64,000 nucleotides of DNA from Melieria omissa (GCA_963971225.1 OZ020267.1:51779993-51843992), one strand, 5' to 3'; shown: positions 24,301 to 34,980, numbered from the stretch's first letter. Translations and numbers: made by a program. The notes: a model not told the origin generated them from the sequence alone.

Positions 24301-26500
24301 TTGACTCCGTCAGATTTTGATTAAAAACATGTGTCTAATTATCTTATCAAAAGGTCCATTAAATCATGTGTTTTCACATTTACTCCAAACAAATTCTTAA
24401 TCCTTAATTTAGCACGATAGATTTCGATTTTCAAAACAATAAGAAGCGCGTTTTAATTATAAATAAATAAATAAATAAATCTTGTTTCTCCATACAAACT
24501 GTTAACCCATTGTTGATTTTAGATTATTTAGATTTTCGAAAAAGTAAAAAACACGTGTCAAAATATTTCTCACTAAGAGTACTTTCACCATGTCAATGGG
24601 CTCATTAATTCATGTTTTTCGCAGTCTCTATATAAAAACTTTTAACTCGTCGCTCACCCCGTCCGATTTTAATATTCGCATAAAGAAAGACAAGTATCGA
24701 GTAATTTTACATTTAAAGTACTTTCACCAAGTTTGAAGTCAAAAGGCCGTTTTGAAGTGACTAGCGGTCAAACATGGCAGGGATTTTCCGACTTTTCCAA
24801 TTGGTGACTCAAGGCGAATCCAACAAAAAAATCCTTCGGAAATCGGCCGGTCAGTTTTCACACATACATATATTCACTTTCGTTTGTATATATAGATATA
24901 GATTAAAATACATATTTTACAAATTAGAATCATTCTTGTTTTTATTTCAAATCTTTTATTATTTACACCCTGTATGCCCTGTACAGGTGCTATTGTAAGC
25001 AAAACTTTATATATTTATGTTTATTTTTGCTATGTATGTATCGCTGTGTAACATGTATGTGTGTTTACCCAAAGAGCCGTGCAGTCCGAAATTCAGCAAA
25101 CAGTTGAAGAATTTCTCACCATAATCCTAGATTCACGTGAGTACGCTGGCTGCAACTCACCAACATTCTAAACAGAAGGTAAACAATAAGCTTCCATATC
25201 TTTGTTGTTCACCATATTTGCTATTTGAATGCTTTCAGAATTGATGTAATATTTACCGCAACACAATTGTTTCCATTTAACTTAGAACTTAGTGTACTCG
25301 TAAAATACACAACTATTCATTGCTTTGACTGTCTAATAGCACAGAAACATTCATGAGAAACATTATTGTTTCTCTCCATTATTGTTTCCTCTCTCTCTCA
25401 TGCACTTCCACTTTTAATTCAGATACTACAACGGAAAATCACGAACAGTTTGCTTTATGATGTGGCCCGACGGCCGATACCCCACCTCGATATCCGACTA
25501 TGTGTAAGACGCAAGTGCTCAAATCCCCTCTCTCAATCACTGACTCCTTATACTTACACTTGTCACTTGCAGCTACAACATCATTCTACTCATACTCACC
25601 TATGGCATTCCCATGATTGTGATGCTGATCTGCTACACGTTCATGGGCCGCGTTCTGTGGTATTTAGCACAAGAGCACCTTTTCTCAGCACTTTGATTTA
25701 CACTGTTGTTGCAGGGGTAGTCGGTCGATAGGCGAGAACACCGATCGGCAAATGGAGTCGATGAAGTCGAAGCGGAAGGTGGTGCGCATGTTCATAGCGA
25801 TCGTGTCGATATTCGCCATTTGCTGGCTGCCCTATCACATGTTCTTCATCTATGCGTACCACAACAACGACGTAACATCGACCAAGTACGTGCAGCACAT
25901 GTACCTGGGCTTCTACTGGCTGGCCATGTCCAATGCCATGGTGAATCCCATCATCTACTACTGGATGAACAAACGGTGAGCGGCGTTCGCACTCGCAAGC
26001 TTCTCACTGATTGACGTTTGCTTTCAGATTTCGTTTGTATTTCCAGCAGATCATCTGTTGCTACTTTTTCCATACGAGTGGCCACAAAATGGATTCACCA
26101 AACATGATTGCCACTAAGAGCAGTTTTAGAAAATCTACAAAATCTACAAAAGGTCGGTGGTCGCAGCTCGTTCCAATTCATATTCCACTTCAACATTCCC
26201 TTTCAATTTGCAGCCGGGAAGAAGAACGTGTGGAAGCGCAGCACAATGGAAACACAAATTCAGGTGGCTCAAACATCGGTGCGCGGCATGAGCGCCAACG
26301 GCGAGAAAACCTCCATCAAGGTGACGGTCGACTGCATTGTGGAGAAGACCCGGGACGACTTTGGCTCGCCGGTGTACCTGACCATACACGACGGCACTGG
26401 CGCCGATCGGCAGCGCATGAAAATCAAATACATCTCGTGTGACGAAGACAATAATCCCGTAACACCCGGCCACACGAAGGAGCAAAAGGAGAATCTGTGA
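15338..26500 (+). CDS. TkR86C: Tachykinin-like peptide receptor 86C (class A GPCR), first coding exon not found
   Basis: Seven-transmembrane receptor of the plasma membrane for insect tachykinin-family peptides (natalisin/tachykinin), signalling through G proteins. Exons: 15338-15483, 16346-16559, 16739-16873, 25423-25503, 25573-25659, 25715-25975, 26028-26152, 26214-26500; all phases match and give 444 residues. It starts DFLTECLFPSPTRPYELPWE just before TM1 and matches Drosophila NKD/TkR86C almost residue for residue. Family marks: FDRYIAIVHPLKRR (DRY motif) after TM3, MMWPDGRYP in extracellular loop 2, FAICWLPYHMFF in TM6 and NAMVNPIIYYWMNKR (NPxxY) in TM7. The C-terminal tail is divergent, and its splice 26152/26214 uses a weak GTCGGT donor. 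The exon carrying the extracellular N-terminus must end in two bases of a codon and lies upstream, possibly outside the window. The 8.5-kb third intron is loaded with transposons. Confidence 0.9.
17540..18768 (-). mobile_element. Tc1-like element, 1.23 kb, degenerate
   Basis: Inverted termini CAGTGTGTTCAACAA at both ends with one early mismatch (CAACAAAAAACG versus CAACAATAAACG), flanked by TA at 17538-17539 and 18769-18770. Length is near that of a full Tc1 family member. The transposase is antisense to TkR86C and interrupted. Confidence 0.85.
17606..18610 (-). pseudogene. Tc1-like DD34E transposase, broken by stops and frameshifts
   Basis: From ATG 18610 the N-terminal DNA-binding part reads ASFLTKYPKGPKWSVEKSAK and TFVKRWSERYAETGNVDDEP. 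Further on are the catalytic blocks VIFTDEST, ILQEDNDPKHKSK and SPEANAIENVWAIMKAKI; the spacing of the second aspartate to the glutamate is 34 residues, as in Tc1. Stops interrupt the core, for example TAG replacing the usual Gln in WPSQSP near 17862, and frames change between the first and second blocks. All three catalytic residues can still be recognised, but no functional protein is possible. Confidence 0.8.
20951..22068 (-). mobile_element. mariner element, degenerate, 1118 bp
   Basis: Termini GGGGTACCGGTTAATTC at 20951 and their complement at 22068 form about 22-bp inverted repeats with a mismatch (CGTGCG versus CATGCG), flanked by TA at 20949-20950 and 22069-22070. Its transposase lies on the minus strand, antisense to TkR86C. 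The termini differ from those of the mariner at 10831-11740, so these are two lineages although the proteins belong to the same group. Confidence 0.88.
21020..21899 (-). pseudogene. mauritiana-group mariner transposase, deleted and frameshifted
   Basis: The start MSNFVPNKVFLRVVLLHYFN at 21899 runs for about 37 codons. A deletion then removes most of the first helix-turn-helix region and shifts frame into GVAQQTISDRLKAMGMIRKV. The catalytic core is complete: HRIVTGDEKWVHYDN, VILQHDNARPHV and YSPDLAPSDYYLFRS, with 34 residues between second and third aspartate (DD34D). Near the end an 8-bp duplication (ATTGGATA/ATTGGATC) shifts the frame again; after it the sequence continues EKPAEFFRKGIRELPEKWEK and ends DGQYFEY at 21020-21022. 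It is inactive. Confidence 0.85.
23360..23631. mobile_element. piggyBac-like MITE, 272 bp, TTAA-flanked
   Basis: TTAA (23356-23359) precedes CCCTTCGATGG, and the right end, complemented, reads TTAA-CCCTCGGATGG (TTAA at 23632-23635). TTAA duplication with CCC termini is the hallmark of piggyBac elements. A perfect 16-bp palindrome TCGTCTGGCCAGACGA occurs near each end (23403-23418 and 23599-23614), possibly the subterminal protein-binding site. No coding capacity. Confidence 0.75.
24233..24780 (-). mobile_element. Helitron-like 3' end with degenerate tandem units
   Basis: Read on the minus strand, the sequence ends GCCGCGGGGCCCAGCTAG followed by T, resembling the short GC-rich hairpin plus CTRR end and T target of Helitrons. 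Rightward on the plus strand, four degenerate units of about 100-140 bp share ATACAAATTCTTAACCCATTG and CCGTC.GATTTT motifs (starting near 24279, 24384, 24487 and 24627). No 5' TC end or Rep/helicase sequence is visible. The assignment rests mainly on the 3' end. Confidence 0.4.
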
Positions 26501-27779
26501 TGACCCCGACGACTGTGATGATGGCTGAGGCGAATTGGTCTCAGCGCGTAGCTCGGTTTCCCTGAAGCGATGAGCTCGTTTTGGTCGCGCAGCAAATCAA
26601 ACAAAACACAACAATTGCCGCAATGTCAGCGACATGTGTACAGCGACTCAAAGTTCATGTTCGTCTAATGTTGCGAACATAAAATTATTTTACACGCATA
26701 TTAGGTGAAGTTACACAGAATGAGATCGACGATAAAGCGTGTATTGATATGAGCAAACACACAAAAAGTAAAAACAAAGACAAGCACAACCATAGTGTGC
26801 GTTGTGGTACAACAACATCGAACATCTTTATAAGACGAACCATGGTCAAAAAGTTTTTAGCCAGAACGCAAGAGTCTACTTTAATTATAGTAATGAAGTG
26901 CTGAACGGTTGATGTGTATAGACAAATATACCAACGTAAGTTTTAAGTATTTAAAATATTTTTAGCGTTGAAACACTTAAAGCATTCGTTGAAAAATAAG
27001 ACATTGAAGTGCTTTGAGGCAATTAACAAAAATTGAGTGAATAGCATTTCATAGATAACAGTTGAACATGTTTTCTTCAGCTGAGTTTTACACTCAATAT
27101 TACAGCAAAAGTGACACAACTTCTTTAAGGTGTTTGTAAAGAATGTTACTACTACACTATAATTAATTTAGCTATTACGAGTACTATACACATTTATATT
27201 CAATTATAATAATTTAGTGTAAAATAGTCGTATGCTTTCTTTTACGAAAGTTAAAAAGTTGTAAATAAAGCTTTAAATGTAAATCTCTCACAAACATTAA
27301 CTTCTTTCATTTCAAATGTTTTAACTTATTCGAAATTATTTTTTTTTTCAAAATGTTGGTAAATCTTTGGCAAAACCGTGAACCAAGAATTAAATCGATT
27401 AGTGCTAAAAAAAACATGAAAAAAGCAGTTTGAATTTGTAGTTGTAGTTAAAATTTAATTGTTTTTTGGAAATTGCTCATTCAACAGGTAAAGCATGAAT
27501 AAATTGTTGATAAGTTCCGTGAAGAATTGTTATGTCAATTAGCCATGTTTAACTCAAGAACACTGTTAGCAGTATTTTTTATGCCACAATTATTTTAACA
27601 ATCTAAATTTTTCAATTCGACCTTACTGAAGTCAATGGAAATATTTCAAAACTGAAAAAAAATTATTCAATTTATTGAGTCCTGAAAATCCTGAAAATGT
27701 ATCAATATTTTATTGAGTCTTAACATGGGTGTCAACAACTAACATGAGATTAGATGGCAGCAGGAAATCTAATTCTTTG
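26501..27779. other. 3' UTR of TkR86C and intergenic DNA
   Basis: AT-rich sequence without a gene. A candidate polyadenylation signal lies at 27264-27269, 764 bp after the TkR86C stop. Confidence 0.5.
27264..27269 (+). terminator. Candidate polyadenylation signal for TkR86C
   Basis: AATAAA in GTAAATAAAGC, downstream of the TkR86C stop and upstream of the SINE. Assignment is by position only. Confidence 0.35.
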
Positions 27780-27790
27780 AGAATAAAATT

Positions 27791-28079
27791 CTTCTTCTTC
27801 TTCTTCTTGACTGGCACGACAGCCCGATTACGAGACTAAGGCCTAGCTACCCGCAACCAACCCGTGTTGTGCGTGCGAATGTTTTTACAACGTTGGAAGG
27901 TTTACATTTTATGCCGATTCCGAACGGCGAGTTGGGAGCTTTTTCATAGGCAATTTTACTGTCAAAGGTTTGCCATTTCCTACTGAGAGGACAGCCGCCG
28001 AAAGAAAAATTGTTGTTAAGAGGAGCGGAGCCTTGACTCGCGGCCCAATGCACTAGCCAGCTGAGCTACGGCGACTGCA
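27791..28079 (-). mobile_element. tRNA-derived SINE with 11-bp target duplication
   Basis: On the minus strand the element begins GCAGTCGCCGTAGCTCAGCT with a good Pol III A box (TAGCTCAGCTGG); a weak B-box-like GCGAGTCAAGGC follows about 20 bp on. The body contains AAAAGCTCCC and CGTTCGGAATCGGCAT, which resemble LINE 3' ends common in fruit-fly genomes, and the 3' end is a (GAA/AAG)n tail. The identical sequence AGAATAAAATT flanks it at 27780-27790 and 28080-28090, a clear target-site duplication, so both ends are set exactly. Confidence 0.85.
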
Positions 28080-28199
28080 AGAATAAAATTACGTATGAAA
28101 AAGCCCCCAATCATAGTTTGGAGTCGCCATAAAACCTGCTTCGATTCTTACACAAATTGAACTGCACTACTCAAAAAGCTGCTTGAAGCTAGTCTTTAG

Positions 28200-28495
28200 C
28201 TCTTTCAATACTGCGGGGATATATAAGTCCCAGATAATGTTCAAAAATTACTGGTACGAAAAGTATTCGATTTTAAAGCAGCAAACAGTAGTATGTAGTC
28301 AGTACTTCACAACACGTGTTTTGGTTAGCATAACCTAACTAATTCATACTTGGTATACGTTCAGAAGTGTAAGCGTGCTCTTTGTGCATAAAACAAAATC
28401 TGAAATTATGTAAACATGTTCTTTTACTTATTTACAGCACATTTAGTTCAATTATACAGAAATATCTTCCCTGGCCAAAAGTCGTATTGAAAGGG
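28200..28495 (+). mobile_element. piggyBac-like MITE, copy 1 (inverted relative to 33461)
   Basis: The left end is TTAG then CTCTTTCAATACTGCGGGG, the right end CGTATTGAAAGGG then TTAA (28496-28499). The inverted CTTTCAATAC motif and TTAA-type flank point to a piggyBac-related element. A second copy with over 80% apparent similarity lies in opposite orientation at 33461-33766. Non-coding. Confidence 0.65.
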
Positions 28496-28499
28496 TTAA

Positions 28500-29414
28500 G
28501 ATGGTCCTTAATCCTGTGATCAAATTACCGTGACGGTTAAGTTACCAGTTTTAGTTTCTATTTGAACAAAAACCTACATAAATGCGACCGTTGTGCTTTA
28601 AATGAATTAATACTAATATTGGTTCTTTTGTATTGAAATGTTGGGTTAGGTTGGAGTTAAAATTAGGAGTTGAATTAATTCATTGCCGTTCTTTTATCTA
28701 AAAACAACCAACTTTTTTTGAGTGACTATGATTCGTTGTCAGTCAGGTGCAAATTCATCACGAATTTCGAAAACGATAAACATTCGAACTGCTGCTGCCA
28801 GGTAAACATAACGTTGCCACGGCCTTAAATACCCCAGATAAATCTGGCATTGCATACAATAACATTAGTTCCGCAGCGAGTGCAAGAACCTATGCATTTC
28901 AAGTCGACTACTGATTAAAGCCATTTGGCAACCTGGTACGTGTTGATAAATTTCCCAATAAATCGGATAGGCACACGAATTGAAATTGAAGTCAGTTGTA
29001 CAGTTGTTCGAAGTCGATCGGTGAAGTTTTCCATTTATAAACAAAACTCGTCAAAGCGGTAATATCCAGAAAAAGGAACAGAAAAATGCCGACTACGCGC
29101 AAATGCGATCCGCCCACCTAAAGCCATGGTAAATATTCGAATGCGCCGTGTGAGCCGCGAAGCACGACGGATCGATGGTGGCTGCGTTATTTCGCAAAGT
29201 AATTAAGAAGTACATCAGTTTCCTCTCATTATCAGTGACGAGCACAACAGAACGAGACAAGTTTTTCATGAAAGCTTGTAATTTTCACACGAACGTCGCA
29301 TCTCGCAATAGTACGGAAGTGGTCGCTACGAACGCATCGTGTCAACCGCAAAGTCAACGCAACGCAGTTCCCGTTCAAATCGAGTAACTGCCCCGAAGCA
29401 GAAGTGTGACCGAA
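28500..29414. other. Upstream region of the first SV2-like gene
   Basis: No coding gene. About 28900-29414 is richer in GC and reads like promoter plus 5' UTR. ATG followed directly by GTAAAT at 29114-29121 could be an alternative first coding codon spliced into the next exon. No TATA box could be fixed. Confidence 0.4.
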
Positions 29415-32400
29415 ATGGCCAATGGTAACTTAGTGCGCAGCCGTGCCGCTCCTGCACCGCCGCTGCAACTACTGTAAGTGATGCAAAATTTTCACAGTCT
29501 CACAGCCCCCGAAGCCAGCGCAGGACACGGAGGATGACGAGGAGGAGGAGGAGGACACGCTGCCAACGGAGTTCGAGGAAGCCATTAGCGCCTGCGGTTT
29601 CGGCACTTTCAATGTGTGCCTGCTGTTCATCGCCATATTCGCGATGGCGTCCACCATCTTCGAGTCGACCACCATGTCGTACATTCTGCCCACCGCCGAG
29701 TGCGACCTGCACCTGACGCTGGTGCAGAAGGGTTTTCTGAACGGAATCACCTATGCAGGTGGGTGCCGCGCGCGATCCACCGTACCATTTGATATTTATG
29801 TCTATGTACATTTTTGGCTGCAGGTATGATTTTGTCGGCCGTGCCTTGGGGCTACATCGCCGACACCATGGGCCGCAAGCGCATTCTGGTCTATGGCCTT
29901 GTGGCCAACGGTATTTTTGTGATTCTCGCCGCCTGCAGTCAAAACGTGGTGCAGCTGATGGTTTTTAAATTCTTTGGCGGTTTCATGTAGGTTGCGTTCA
30001 TATTCAGATGTCTGTGCTGGTGCCGTTGATGTGTAACTGCATTCATTTTTATTTCTTCGTAACAGATCGTGTGGGCCGTTCGCGGTGATCATGTCGTATC
30101 TGTCCGAGTTTCATGGCAAAGCACATCGTACTAGAGTCATGATGATTATTGGCGTAATGAAGACAATTGCCCTATTCATACTGCCGATATTGGCGTACCT
30201 CATACTGCCAAATCATATCAGGTTTGAATTCTCTGGATTGAGATGTAAGTAAAGCGTGAGTTCTTAAAGCGGTCACGGCCCGACACATCATTTAGAAAAA
30301 AGTAGGAATAGACAATCATAGTGCTGAGCGCGCTAAGTCGTTGTGCTGATATGACCCTTACCTGGGTTCCTGGCCATAGGAACATTGAAGGGAATGAGAG
30401 GGCGGACGAGTTGGCGCGCTCAGGTGCCTCGCTTGACACATCGCTGGGTGTTCCGGTTCCGACACCTTTGGAAGTTGTCAAGACGGACTGCTATCTGTAC
30501 TGTCTCAGTCTTGTCAATCGGAGGTGGAAGTCGCTGATTTCCTGTCGTACCTCGCGGGCGATGTGGCCCACCTACAATGAGCGGAGATACCGTGAGCTTA
30601 TACACAGATCTCGCACGGACGTCGCTAGGCTTACGGCGGTCATCACAGGCCACTGAACCAGAGGTCCACTTGCGGAGAGGCTAAACAACCCCTTCAATAC
30701 CCACTGTAGAAGCAGTGGGAATTTAGAAGAGAAAGAAACACTTAATCACTTCCTCTGTCACTGCCCAGCTTTGGCAAGGGCAAGATTTAAGTCTCTGGAG
30801 AAACACTTCCTTACTCGACCAATTGCTCGACAGTAAGTCTGGGGAACCTTCTTGGATACCTAAATTCTACCGGGTGGATTTAGTCATGCTATAAATCAGG
30901 TTTAGTTTCGGTGAGCATGTGGTATCAAAACGGCGTCTATGCGCTAATTGTGACTTGCAGGGGGACAACTGTGAGTCAGCCACTTCAACCAACCAGATAA
31001 TCAATGTTGTTACTAGGTTTTATTTCAACATAGTAGGCCGTCCATAAGATAGTTCACATAGCACGAATGGAAGAATATCGATAGATTTGTGTCAATGGCG
31101 CACACAGGATTTAATTTTATAGGGGGAAGGGGGTTTAAGTACAACTTTTGAGCCGAATACCATTCGAAACCATTTTTTGTACTGGGAATTTTTGTGTTTG
31201 GGGGGTTTGAACCCCAAAGCCTCCCGTGAACATACAGAAATGTGAGAGCGTCACGTGGTTGATGTAATGATTGCATGCGAAATTTAATCAAACCTATAAA
31301 TAAAACTATGCTGTAATTTTTTAGATTAACCATTTCATGCATACTTTTTTCTTGCTCAAACTGTCACCGCCAATTTATTCGATTGTTTTAAATCTTCAGT
31401 TCATACATGGCAAGTTTTCATTGGCATTTGCGCTCTGCCCGGCCTGATAAGTGGTTCATTACTCTCACTGTTTCCCGAAAGTCCAAAATTCCTAATGTCC
31501 CAAGGCAAAAACGAAGATGCTCTCAAAGCTTTCCAGACCATCTATGCCATTAATACGGGCAAGGACAAGTCAACATTTCCGGTAAAACTCACTAATTCAC
31601 TACTCATTTTCGAGTTGTTCGCTCTGCTAAGTTCCGCTCACATCTCAGGTGAAAACGTTGTTCGACGAGGCGCCCGAGAAGACGGCCCGGCGAGAGAAAA
31701 AGTCCGAGAGACCGAAACGGAGTAGACGCCAAAAAGCCAGAGCGTCCTTCACCGAGGGTATGCGCCAGCTGAAGCCAATGTTTTCCCGCTCCTATCTGTG
31801 GCTGGCAATGCTGGTCTATATCATGGACTTTTGTGTACTGACAGGGTATGTGTCCGCCATAGAATCTTGCTTTGTCACAGCTCTTCACCACGCAGCAACA
31901 TTCGCAGGCAGAACTCCATTCGTCTCTGGTTGCCGCAGATATTTGCCTCAATAGTCGAGTACAAGAAAATCCACAACGGCGCCTCCAGCATGTGCACTAT
32001 TCTGGAGTACAATGTCAACAAAACGAAAATCGTGCTGCCAAGTGGTAACTGCGATGTGCACATATCGCCCGCGTCCTATACCAACAATATCATAGTGGCA
32101 GCCACAGGATTTATTGGCTTCTTCTTGGCCAGCACTCTGGTGCACAAAGTCGGAAACCGAAATATCTTAAGTTAGTATGAACAAATAAATGTCTTGTCCC
32201 ATTTGCAATTTGCGCCACTGATGCGAGTCTTGTGGCAGGTTTCGTGCTGGTCGTGTCTTGCATTTGCGGCTCTGCGCTCTACTGGTCCACGACCGAGCTC
32301 TCCACACTGATACTGGCGGCTATATTCGTGACGAACAGCAGTGTGGCTGGCACAACGTTGATAAGCGTTGCTGTCAGCGTTTTCCCAACAACCATGAGGT

Positions 32401-32717
32401 GAGCCAAATCTCCTAACTGAACAACAACACAATGAACTCTTAAAAATCCAACTCTTTTTCCAGAACAACGGTCATCATATTGATTATGACGTTTGGCCGA
32501 GCGGGCTCACTAATCGGCAATATAGTATTTCCGATTTTTATATCGATGGGCTGTAAACCGCCATTTGTGATGGTCGGTAGTGTCTTATTCTGTGAGTAAA
32601 ACAACTCTCTTCTTTTCGATTTTATTGTTGGTAATTCATTGCACTCGAATATGTTTTTCAGGTGCTTGCATCATATCAATATTTCTACCTAACACTCACA
32701 AGATGCCGCTAAGATAA
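29415..32717 (+). CDS. SV2-like major facilitator superfamily transporter, copy 1
   Basis: Twelve-helix membrane carrier of the SV2/SVOP-like (SLC22-related) branch; substrate unknown. Exons: 29415-29424, 29498-29758, 29824-29986, 30066-30244, 31400-31581, 31649-31845, 31908-32170, 32239-32398, 32464-32591, 32662-32717, in phase throughout, 532 residues. An acidic leader (TEDDEEEEE) precedes FEEAISACGFGTFNVCLLF (TM1). Family marks: YILPTAECDLHLT, the MFS A-motif equivalent GYIADTMGRKRILVYG between TM2 and TM3, and FPESPKFLMSQGKNEDALKA after TM6. The TM6-7 loop is very basic (RREKKSERPKRSRRQKA). The TM7-8 loop carries cysteines and NKT, a possible glycosylation site. The first exon (M-A-N, 73-bp intron) is uncertain; ATG 29114 is an alternative. 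A dead LINE sits in intron 4. The gene at 38269-43925 is a tandem paralogue. Confidence 0.88.
30320..30998 (+). mobile_element. 5'-truncated LINE with RNase H domain (I-group), in an intron
   Basis: Within intron 4 of the first SV2-like gene, a frame from about 30321 reads MTLTWVPGHRNIEGNERADE, LARSGAS, the end of a retrotransposon RNase H domain. It then reads YNERRYRELIHRSRTDVARL and TAVITGH before a TGA at 30654 that replaces the usual Trp. Beyond the stop the frame continues LAERLNNPFNTHCRSSG and TLNHFLCHCPALARAR, the cysteine-histidine C-terminus of I-group elements. It is sense-oriented and dead; both ends are approximate. Confidence 0.8.
31020..31380. other. Rest of SV2-like intron 4, no gene
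   Basis: Contains GGGGGAAGGGGGTTTAAG and TTTGGGGGGTTTGAACCCC, G-rich repeated sequence of a type also seen near 39841-39895 (GGGGGAAGGAGGTTTTATGAA). Possibly old mobile-element debris. Confidence 0.4.
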
Positions 32718-32926
32718 CATCAAACTACAATCCAACTCCATAAATGTTGAAATATTGACATAAGTTTTTAAAAATGTGTCGTCGAGCTTTTTGTTCTGTT
32801 TTCCAGATGCGAATTTTGGGCCATAAACTGTTCATATAACTAAAATGTAGCTCGTAATTTAAAAAAGTGATATGTTATAAAAAATTCCATAATTTTACCT
32901 CATCTTAATTACCTGGAAAGCATTCA

Positions 32927-32932
32927 AATAAA
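32927..32932 (+). terminator. Candidate polyadenylation signal, SV2-like copy 1
   Basis: AATAAA 210 bp after the stop codon, in CATTCAAATAAAAATT. Confidence 0.45.
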
Positions 32933-33460
32933 AATTAAAATAAAAATGCAATACACAAAGTTAACCTACCAATAGAAAAGTTGATGTTATTGTACAAGTT
33001 ATACACTTTCTGCATACACATCATATGCATAACATAAGAATCGGAATCTTATAAGAGTGAAATTTACTGTGTACTTTTCCATTTCTCATTCCGTAAATGC
33101 TGAAAGTCAAAGTCAAAGTCTCTGAGTATGAAAAGCAATGCATGTTTTCTCCTAAGACAAATAATTTAGGACTGGCCATGACCAACAACAACTAATCAAA
33201 ATTAAAAAAAATAATAATTAATAGTTGCGAAGAAGATTGCCGCGAAGCTTTAAAACTGTATTAATTATTCGCGATTTTACGATATTCGATTGCTGCTCTT
33301 ATAACCAGGTTTAACTCAGCCGTACATAACACCGAAGATAACCCTTTCACTACAGTCTTACTGGGGAATGTTAAAATTCCAAAGTCACCTCTACGTCCTT
33401 GTCCTCTATAGTCCTTTGTACTACTACATATAAAAAAATTAATGAGACTTTGTGTTTTAA

Positions 33461-33766
33461 CCCTTTCAATACGACTTTTGGCCAGTGAAGATATTTCTGT
33501 ATAATTGAACTAAATGTGCTGTAAATAAGTAAAATAACATGTTTACATAATTTCAGATTTTTTTTTTTATGCACAAAGAGCACGCTTACACTTCTGAACG
33601 AATACCAAGTATGAATTAGTTAGGTTATGGTAAGCAAAACACGTGTTGTGAAGTACTGACTACAGACTACTGTTTAGTCCCATCCCAGCACTTTAAAAGC
33701 GAATACTTTTCGCACCAGTAATTTTTGAACATTATCTGGGACTTATATATCCCCGCAGTATTGAAA
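33461..33766 (-). mobile_element. piggyBac-like MITE, copy 2 (inverted copy of 28200-28495)
   Basis: TTAA (33457-33460) then CCCTTTCAATACGACTTTTG begins the element; it ends near CCCCGCAGTATTGAAA, where the terminal GGGTTAA expected from copy 1 is absent, so the right end is truncated or mutated. The middle aligns with copy 1 in reverse, for example CACGTGTTGTGAAGTACTGA and TATCTGGGACTTATATATCC. About 14 extra bases (near 33675-33690) are present relative to copy 1. Confidence 0.65.
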
Positions 33767-33812
33767 TCAATCACGCAAAAACCACTTTCCGAAACCGATT
33801 CAGAAGAAATTA

Positions 33813-34795
33813 GTAAGGGAGAGGGCTGGGTTGTGAACCAGGCTGGGTTGTGAACCATTACCGTTTTTTCTTTCCCTAATTGACATATCGCCAATCTTTT
33901 AACTGTCAAGTTTGTCTTATGATATGACTCTGCTTTTGTGGTTACACCGAAGTACAAACACGTATTGCTTGTGGCAGCAATCGAGTTTGAAAGACATCGT
34001 GTTTGAAAATCGACTGCGAAAACTTGTTGGCTTTTTTTTAAAGTGCTATCCAAGTGACTGAGCTTATTGCAAAAAGGTCTGTGTAATACATGTTTATTTA
34101 GTGTTTTGATTCTATTTTACGATGCAATATTTGTTTATGTCGAATTATGATTGGAAGTGTCGTTTATTTTAAAGTTTCCAAAATGGCATCGTGGTTGGGC
34201 TGTGAACCACTGAGGTGGCTGGGTTATGAACCACCTGCTTTTCGTACAACATTTGTTCTAACACTGTCAAATATGGACGGATATATTTAAATAAAGTAAT
34301 TTTATGTAATTTCACCCGATTTTCTTGAGTTCACTTGAAGTGAGCCAATGCGAGAACGCATTCGTATTTCACAAGCAAACATTGCGACACCGATTAGGAT
34401 TAAAATTCAAAAAATTGAACACTTTCATTCATTGCGATTTTTTGGCCTAATTGGCGTCATTATAACTTTTTTCCACCTCTTGAGGCCTCCTGATTAAATA
34501 AATCCTCAACTAATTTAAAAATTATGGATGTTTTCCTCGTATTTTCCGACTTTAATAGGGATTTTCCAGATGGTTCACAACCCAGCCACATTTTTGGAAA
34601 AGCGAAAAATCAAGTCCTTAGAAAATTGGACGTAGAGAGTTAAATTTCAATCAAAACGGTAATCTGTCTTCATAAAAAAGTTGCGTTATATATTCACCTT
34701 TCCAACGGTATCTTCGATTTTTCGATTTCTATATTCTGTGAAAAGTTAGAGCCAAAAAACAAAACCCCTGTTCACAACCCAGCCCTCTCCCTTAC
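33813..34795. mobile_element. Non-autonomous TIR element with GGGTTGTGAACC repeats, 983 bp
   Basis: The left end GTAAGGGAGAGGGCTGGG and its exact complement at the right end form inverted repeats of at least 26 bp (extending to GGTTGTGAAC). The motif CTGGGTTGTGAACCA is present twice in tandem at the left end, recurs with changes near 34197 and 34222, and occurs inverted near 34571 and 34770. Outside the repeats, AATT(A/G) lies on both sides, but no certain target duplication can be assigned. No transposase frame is present. Confidence 0.7.
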
Positions 34796-34980
34796 CAATT
34801 GATTTATTTTGTATAGAGCAAAAGGAATCTACAGTATGTACATGTCTGTAAATCAATATTGATATCAAATAATTCTTTGTGTCATAGGGCGTGTCTTTCC
34901 GGCAAATATAAGTTATACAGAACGGGCTACACCTACTTTTCCGCTTACTAAACTATCAAACCAAAGCTAGATTACATGTA

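Larger units (their letters stand above)
16874..25422 (+). other. Large TkR86C intron rich in transposons
   Basis: The intron runs from GTAATT at 16874 to TTTAATTCAG ending at 25422, and separates MTKR from YYNGKSRTV. It contains a Tc1-like element (17540-18768), a mariner (20951-22068), a piggyBac-like MITE (23360-23631) and a Helitron-like fragment (about 24233-24780). Between them, 18769-20950 and 22071-23355 show no gene. An ACAC microsatellite lies at about 17365-17390. Confidence 0.8.
32718..34980. other. Transposon-rich DNA between the two SV2-like genes, left half
   Basis: No host gene. After the transcript end come a piggyBac-like MITE (33461-33766) and a 983-bp TIR element (33813-34795), then the mariner at 34981. 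Confidence 0.6.
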
